A stretch of 16,527 bases of DNA from JBNKDD01 sp050288085 (GTDB lineage: Bacteria; Chloroflexota; Anaerolineae; Aggregatilineales; UBA3940): assembly GCA_050288085.1 (NCBI GenBank), contig JBNKDD010000115.1:1-16527 (forward strand), read 5' to 3'. How positions within the stretch are numbered: position 1 is the stretch's first letter; every line of letters starts with the position of its first letter. Below, piece by piece: positions 13,887 through 16,527 of this stretch. Position numbers and translations under genes: made by a program. The notes below the pieces were generated by a model. It saw nothing but the letters and a program-made list of their open reading frames with translations. It searched no databases and was not told where the DNA came from.

Positions 13887-15002
13887 ATGGCCCGAATCGG
13901 CATTGATGCCCGGCTGACTTATTATCAGCAAGGCGGCATATCTCAATACATCCAATACCTGATTCGTGAACTGCCTCAGATCGATCAGGCCAACCAGTAT
14001 TTGATTCTGCACAGCCGTAAGGATCGGCGGAATCTGGCCGAAGGAGCCAATCAGCAGCGGGTGAGCTGCTGGACACCAGCCCATCACCGGATCGAACGGT
14101 TGGCGCTGGCCGTTGAGGCTGCTCCCCGGCGGCTTGATCTACTCCACAGCCCGGACTTTATCCCGCCCTATAAGGTGGGCTACCGGTCGGTGAACACGAT
14201 CCATGATCTGACCTTTCTACACTACCCCGACTTCCTCACGGCAGAGAGCCGCCGCTACTACAACGACCAGATCGAAGTGGCGGTTAGGTACGCCGATCAC
14301 ATCATGACCGATTCGGAAGCCACCCGCACCGATGTGATCGAGCTGCTGGGTGTCCCACCAGACAGGGTCACAACGGTGCTGTTGGGGATCAGTGAGCATT
14401 TCAAACCGACCTCCACAGCAGAAATAGAGCGGGTGCGGGTGGCGCATCAACTGCCCGCCGAGTACATCCTGTTTGTGGGAACTTTTGAACCACGCAAGAA
14501 TCTGGCCGGGTTGCTGCGGGCTTATGCCCAACTCCGCGCCGATCTGAAAGATGCGCCTGCCCTGGTGATTGCCGGGCGGCGAGGCTGGCTCTACGAAGAG
14601 ATATTCGCACTGAGTAAGGAATTAAAACTCGGTGATCATCTGGCCTGGGTGGAGAATGTACCGTTCGCCGATTTGCCCGCCCTATACAGCGGGGCACATG
14701 TGCTTTGCCTGCCGTCATTCTATGAAGGTTTTGGCTTCCCCCCGTTGGAAGCGATGGCCTGCGGAACGCCCACCGTCGTCGCAGATCGGGCATCACTGCC
14801 AGAGGTAGTCGGCGAAGCGGGCGTGCTGATCAACCCGGATGATCCGGCCAGCATTGCCGATGGGGTATGCCGCGTGATCACCGATACGGGATACGCGGAA
14901 CAACTGCGCCAGCGTGGTTTCAAACAGGCAGCGACATTTAACTGGCGCGAAACGGCCCAGCAAGTATTGACCATTTACCAACAAGTATTGGGAATCTCAT
15001 GA
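13887..15002 (+). CDS. Glycosyltransferase family 4 protein
   Basis: Cytoplasmic or membrane-associated GT-B glycosyltransferase of 371 residues, probably building cell-surface polysaccharide or glycolipid from an activated sugar. The N-terminal acceptor domain begins MARIGIDARLTYYQQGGISQ, with the glycine loop at 16-18, and includes HSPDFIPP (87-94) and NTIHDLTF (103-110). The donor domain has FVGTFEPRKN (196-205) with the usual R203-K204, and SFYEGFGFPPLEAMACGTP (277-295) with the E280/E288 pair of the GT4 EX7E motif. The sugar and acceptor cannot be read from sequence. AGGGA (13876-13880) lies 6 nt before ATG 13887, which follows the biotin ligase by 17 nt. Its stop overlaps the next glycosyltransferase start as ATGA. 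Confidence 0.9.
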   Translation: MARIGIDARLTYYQQGGISQYIQYLIRELPQIDQANQYLILHSRKDRRNLAEGANQQRVSCWTPAHHRIERLALAVEAAPRRLDLLHSPDFIPPYKVGYRSVNTIHDLTFLHYPDFLTAESRRYYNDQIEVAVRYADHIMTDSEATRTDVIELLGVPPDRVTTVLLGISEHFKPTSTAEIERVRVAHQLPAEYILFVGTFEPRKNLAGLLRAYAQLRADLKDAPALVIAGRRGWLYEEIFALSKELKLGDHLAWVENVPFADLPALYSGAHVLCLPSFYEGFGFPPLEAMACGTPTVVADRASLPEVVGEAGVLINPDDPASIADGVCRVITDTGYAEQLRQRGFKQAATFNWRETAQQVLTIYQQVLGIS

Positions 15003-16216
15003 CCAAGCGAATCTTGTTTTTGACACCACAACTACCGTATCCACCCAATCAAGGCGCAGCGCTGCGTAACTTCGGATTGATCAATGGTTTGGCCGGGCGA
15101 GGGCATCAGGTTGGGCTGTTATCCTTCCATGAGCCCGATCAACCGGCATTAGAGGAAACGCCGCTGAACGATCTCTGTTCGCCAGCGGTGACGGTCGAGG
15201 TGTCCCCCCGGAGCAAGCTGCGCCGCCTACGCGATCTGATCGCCGGGCATGCGGATATGGCTCGCCGCCTGTGGTCGGATGCCTTTGCTGATAAACTGGG
15301 AACGCTGTTGATGCAGAACCCTTTCAACGTAATCCACCTGGAGGGGATCGAGATGGCCCCCTATCTGCCGGTCATCAAGCAATATGCGCCATCGGCTAAG
15401 GTGATCTACGATGCCCATAACGCTGAATATGCTTTGCAACGCCGGATCGCCGCTCGCGACTCAAAGAACCTTTCGCAGTTCTGGGCTGCCATTTATTCAA
15501 TAATCCAGGCCCGCCGCCTGACTCGCTTTGAAACTGATATCTGCCAGGATGTCGATCATATATTTGCCTGCTCTGAGGCTGACGCCGAATTGCTCAGTGA
15601 TCTCCGCCACCAGACCCCGGTCACCGTCATTCCAAACGCCATACAGGTAAAGTCTTATCAAGATGAGGCTTTGCCAACCGTAGAACTCAAACGGCCTGCG
15701 CTGGTTTTCACGGGCAAGATGGATTTCCGGCCTAACATCGACGCAGTGCTGTGGTTTGTGGACGACATCCTCCCCCTGATCCACGAAGAGATTCCTGAGG
15801 TACATTTCACCGTGGTTGGACAGCGTCCACACAATCGGCTCGACGTGCTGCGTAACCGGCCTGACGTGACGCTGACCGGCTTTGTGCCGGATGTTCGCCC
15901 CTACTATCGGCAGGCTGATGTCTATGTCGCGCCCCTGCGAATGGGCAGCGGCACGCGTTTTAAACTGCTAGAGGCAATGGCAATGGAATGCGCAGTAGTC
16001 AGCACCCGGTTGGGAGCCGAAGGGATCAATGTGGAACATGGGCGGGATATGCTGTTGGCCGATAAGCCTGAAGGCTTTGCCAGGGCAGTGATCAGCTTAC
16101 TGAAGGATGACAAGCGCCGAGCAGAATTAGGAACCAATGCTGCGAAGGTTGTCCATGCGACTTACGATTGGGAAGCAATCATCCCGCGTGCCGAAGCCGC
16201 TTATGCGATTTCATAA
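14999..16216 (+). CDS. Glycosyltransferase family 4 protein, exosortase-associated STP1-like
   Basis: Second GT-B glycosyltransferase, 405 residues. The N-terminus RILFLTPQLPYPPNQGAALR (4-23) and YDAHNAEYALQRR (137-149) resemble sugar transferases associated with exopolysaccharide and PEP-CTERM/exosortase loci (TIGR03087-like). The donor domain has VFTGKMDFRPN (236-246), GFVPDVRPYYRQADVYVAPL (294-313) and GSGTRFKLLEAMAM (316-329). The GSGT-R-x-K-x-L-E-A arrangement replaces the EGFGLPxLEA form of its neighbour. It starts at ATG 14999 inside the stop of the preceding glycosyltransferase (ATGA overlap), so the two are translationally coupled and probably act successively on one glycan. No flippase, polymerase or exosortase gene is within the window. 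Confidence 0.88.
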   Translation: MTKRILFLTPQLPYPPNQGAALRNFGLINGLAGRGHQVGLLSFHEPDQPALEETPLNDLCSPAVTVEVSPRSKLRRLRDLIAGHADMARRLWSDAFADKLGTLLMQNPFNVIHLEGIEMAPYLPVIKQYAPSAKVIYDAHNAEYALQRRIAARDSKNLSQFWAAIYSIIQARRLTRFETDICQDVDHIFACSEADAELLSDLRHQTPVTVIPNAIQVKSYQDEALPTVELKRPALVFTGKMDFRPNIDAVLWFVDDILPLIHEEIPEVHFTVVGQRPHNRLDVLRNRPDVTLTGFVPDVRPYYRQADVYVAPLRMGSGTRFKLLEAMAMECAVVSTRLGAEGINVEHGRDMLLADKPEGFARAVISLLKDDKRRAELGTNAAKVVHATYDWEAIIPRAEAAYAIS

Positions 16217-16244
16217 TTTTGTCGCCAGGTTGATCGATGCGTGA

Positions 16245-16250
16245 TATAAT
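16245..16250 (+). promoter_or_regulatory. -10 box for tRNA-Arg
   Basis: A perfect TATAAT lies 12 nt before the first base of the tRNA, so transcription would start around 16257. A -35 element is not clear: TTGATC (16230-16235) is too close and TTGTCG (16219-16224) slightly too far. The tRNA could also be reached by read-through from the glycosyltransferase operon. Confidence 0.45.
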
Positions 16251-16262
16251 TATCAGCATTGA

Positions 16263-16334
16263 GCCCCCATAGCTCAGTGGATAGAGTGCGGCCCTCCGGA
16301 GGCTGAGGCCCAGGTTCAAATCCTGGTGGGGGTA
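16263..16334 (+). tRNA. tRNA-Arg (anticodon CCG)
   Basis: A full cloverleaf can be folded. The acceptor stem is GCCCCCA (16263-16269) with TGGGGGT (16327-16333), including a G1-U72 wobble. The D arm starts GCTC (16272-16275). The anticodon stem is CGGCC (16289-16293) with GGCTG (16301-16305) and the loop is CTCCGGA, giving anticodon CCG at 16296-16298, which reads the arginine codon CGG. The T arm is CCAGG/CCTGG around TTCAAAT. The discriminator base is A16334. The 3' CCA is not encoded (the DNA continues CCT), so it must be added after transcription. No integrase or att duplication is seen next to it. Confidence 0.95.
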
Positions 16335-16358
16335 CCTAAGCGGACCTGTGTCGAACCA

Positions 16359-16397
16359 TGCCCGTGAGGAGATGAACTTCGCGGGCACTTTGTTTGT
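16359..16397 (+). terminator. Terminator-like hairpin after tRNA-Arg
   Basis: TGCCCGTGAGG (16359-16369) pairs with CTTCGCGGGCA (16377-16387) across 11 positions, two of them G-T, around a 7-base loop. A T-rich stretch (CTTTGTTTGT, 16388-16397) follows. It lies 25 nt after the tRNA and suits an intrinsic terminator for the tRNA and perhaps the operon before it. Confidence 0.65.
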
Positions 16398-16423
16398 ATC
16401 GACGTGAGGTATGTAAATGGTGA

Positions 16424-16527
16424 GTGCAAATCATAGTCAATGATCTCACCGCTGGCATCTACTATAATCTGCCTCGCCAGGATTTGCAAGAGCGTCCGGC
16501 GCTGCGACTCAAAATCAACTGGTCATA
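16424..16527 (+). CDS. Possible 5' end of a gene running off the window (function uncertain)
   Basis: From GTG 16424 one frame stays open to the window end, giving 34 residues that begin MQIIVNDLTAGIYYNLPRQD and end in ERPALRLKINWS. An in-frame TGA at 16421-16423 fixes the earliest start. TGAGGT (16405-16410) lies 13 nt upstream, which is far for a ribosome binding site. The ERPALRLK..WS pattern is reminiscent of the N-terminal region of AMP-forming acyl-CoA synthetases, where ERPALR.. is followed by a WTY-like motif, but the fragment is too short to assign. A second frame from ATG 16440 is also open and looks less protein-like. Confidence 0.4.
   Translation, partial: MQIIVNDLTAGIYYNLPRQDLQERPALRLKINWS

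Noticed and set aside
16263..16334. tRNA-Arg as a genomic-island attachment site
   Set aside because: No integrase gene and no repeated copy of the tRNA 3' end are visible in the window.
1..16527. CRISPR arrays, toxin-antitoxin pairs, phage or insertion-sequence genes
   Set aside because: I found no direct-repeat arrays, no transposase or integrase motifs and no small paired genes of that kind on either strand.

Overview
This window looks like ordinary chromosomal DNA from a free-living bacterium, most likely a member of the Chloroflexota (Anaerolineae-like). This is an inference from gene content, without any search. The clues are a GT-C membrane glycosyltransferase with a C-terminal beta-domain of a type common in that phylum, an Elp3-type radical SAM/GNAT enzyme, an XPB-N/Helicase_C_3-like protein without a motor, lipoprotein signal peptides, moderately high GC, and frequent TTG starts with good ribosome binding sites. 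I see no phage, plasmid, transposase, CRISPR or toxin-antitoxin gene.

Layout. Positions 1-293 are non-coding. A major facilitator superfamily (MFS) exporter (294-1574) is followed by a PadR-family regulator (1700-2266), with an AT-rich inverted repeat between them that could be the PadR operator. A stand-alone tungstate-binding lipoprotein (TupA-like, 2408-3304) follows, without its permease or ATPase. After a GC-rich hairpin and a candidate promoter comes a 782-residue GT-C glycosyltransferase (3459-5807), tightly coupled to a pteridine-reductase-like SDR (5810-6520) whose expected catalytic Tyr is His. A palindromic repeat precedes cysC (6678-7226). On the minus strand, an XPB-N/Helicase_C_3-like protein (10027-8309) overlaps a secreted alpha/beta-hydrolase lipoprotein (8318-7227), and the hydrolase abuts cysC tail to tail with no gap.

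From a divergent promoter region (10028-10118) a compact plus-strand operon runs to 16216: a TraR/DksA-type zinc-finger protein, an RluD-family pseudouridine synthase, Elp3, a biotin ligase without the DNA-binding domain, and two GT4 glycosyltransferases. Gaps are 0-17 nt, and the last two genes overlap by ATGA. It combines RNA modification, cofactor attachment and cell-surface glycan assembly. A tRNA-Arg(CCG) with its own -10 box and a terminator-like hairpin follows, then the start of another possible gene that runs off the edge.

The clearest structure not explained by genes is a short dispersed element present twice (2265-2335 and 6576-6657). Both copies share a nearly identical left arm, have inverted or near-inverted ends and a structured centre, and a third hairpin (3317-3344) shares the palindromic core. 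I found no convincing new multi-gene system; the other points of interest are the altered SDR active site, the orphan TupA, the helicase-related/hydrolase pair and a predicted leaderless transcript.
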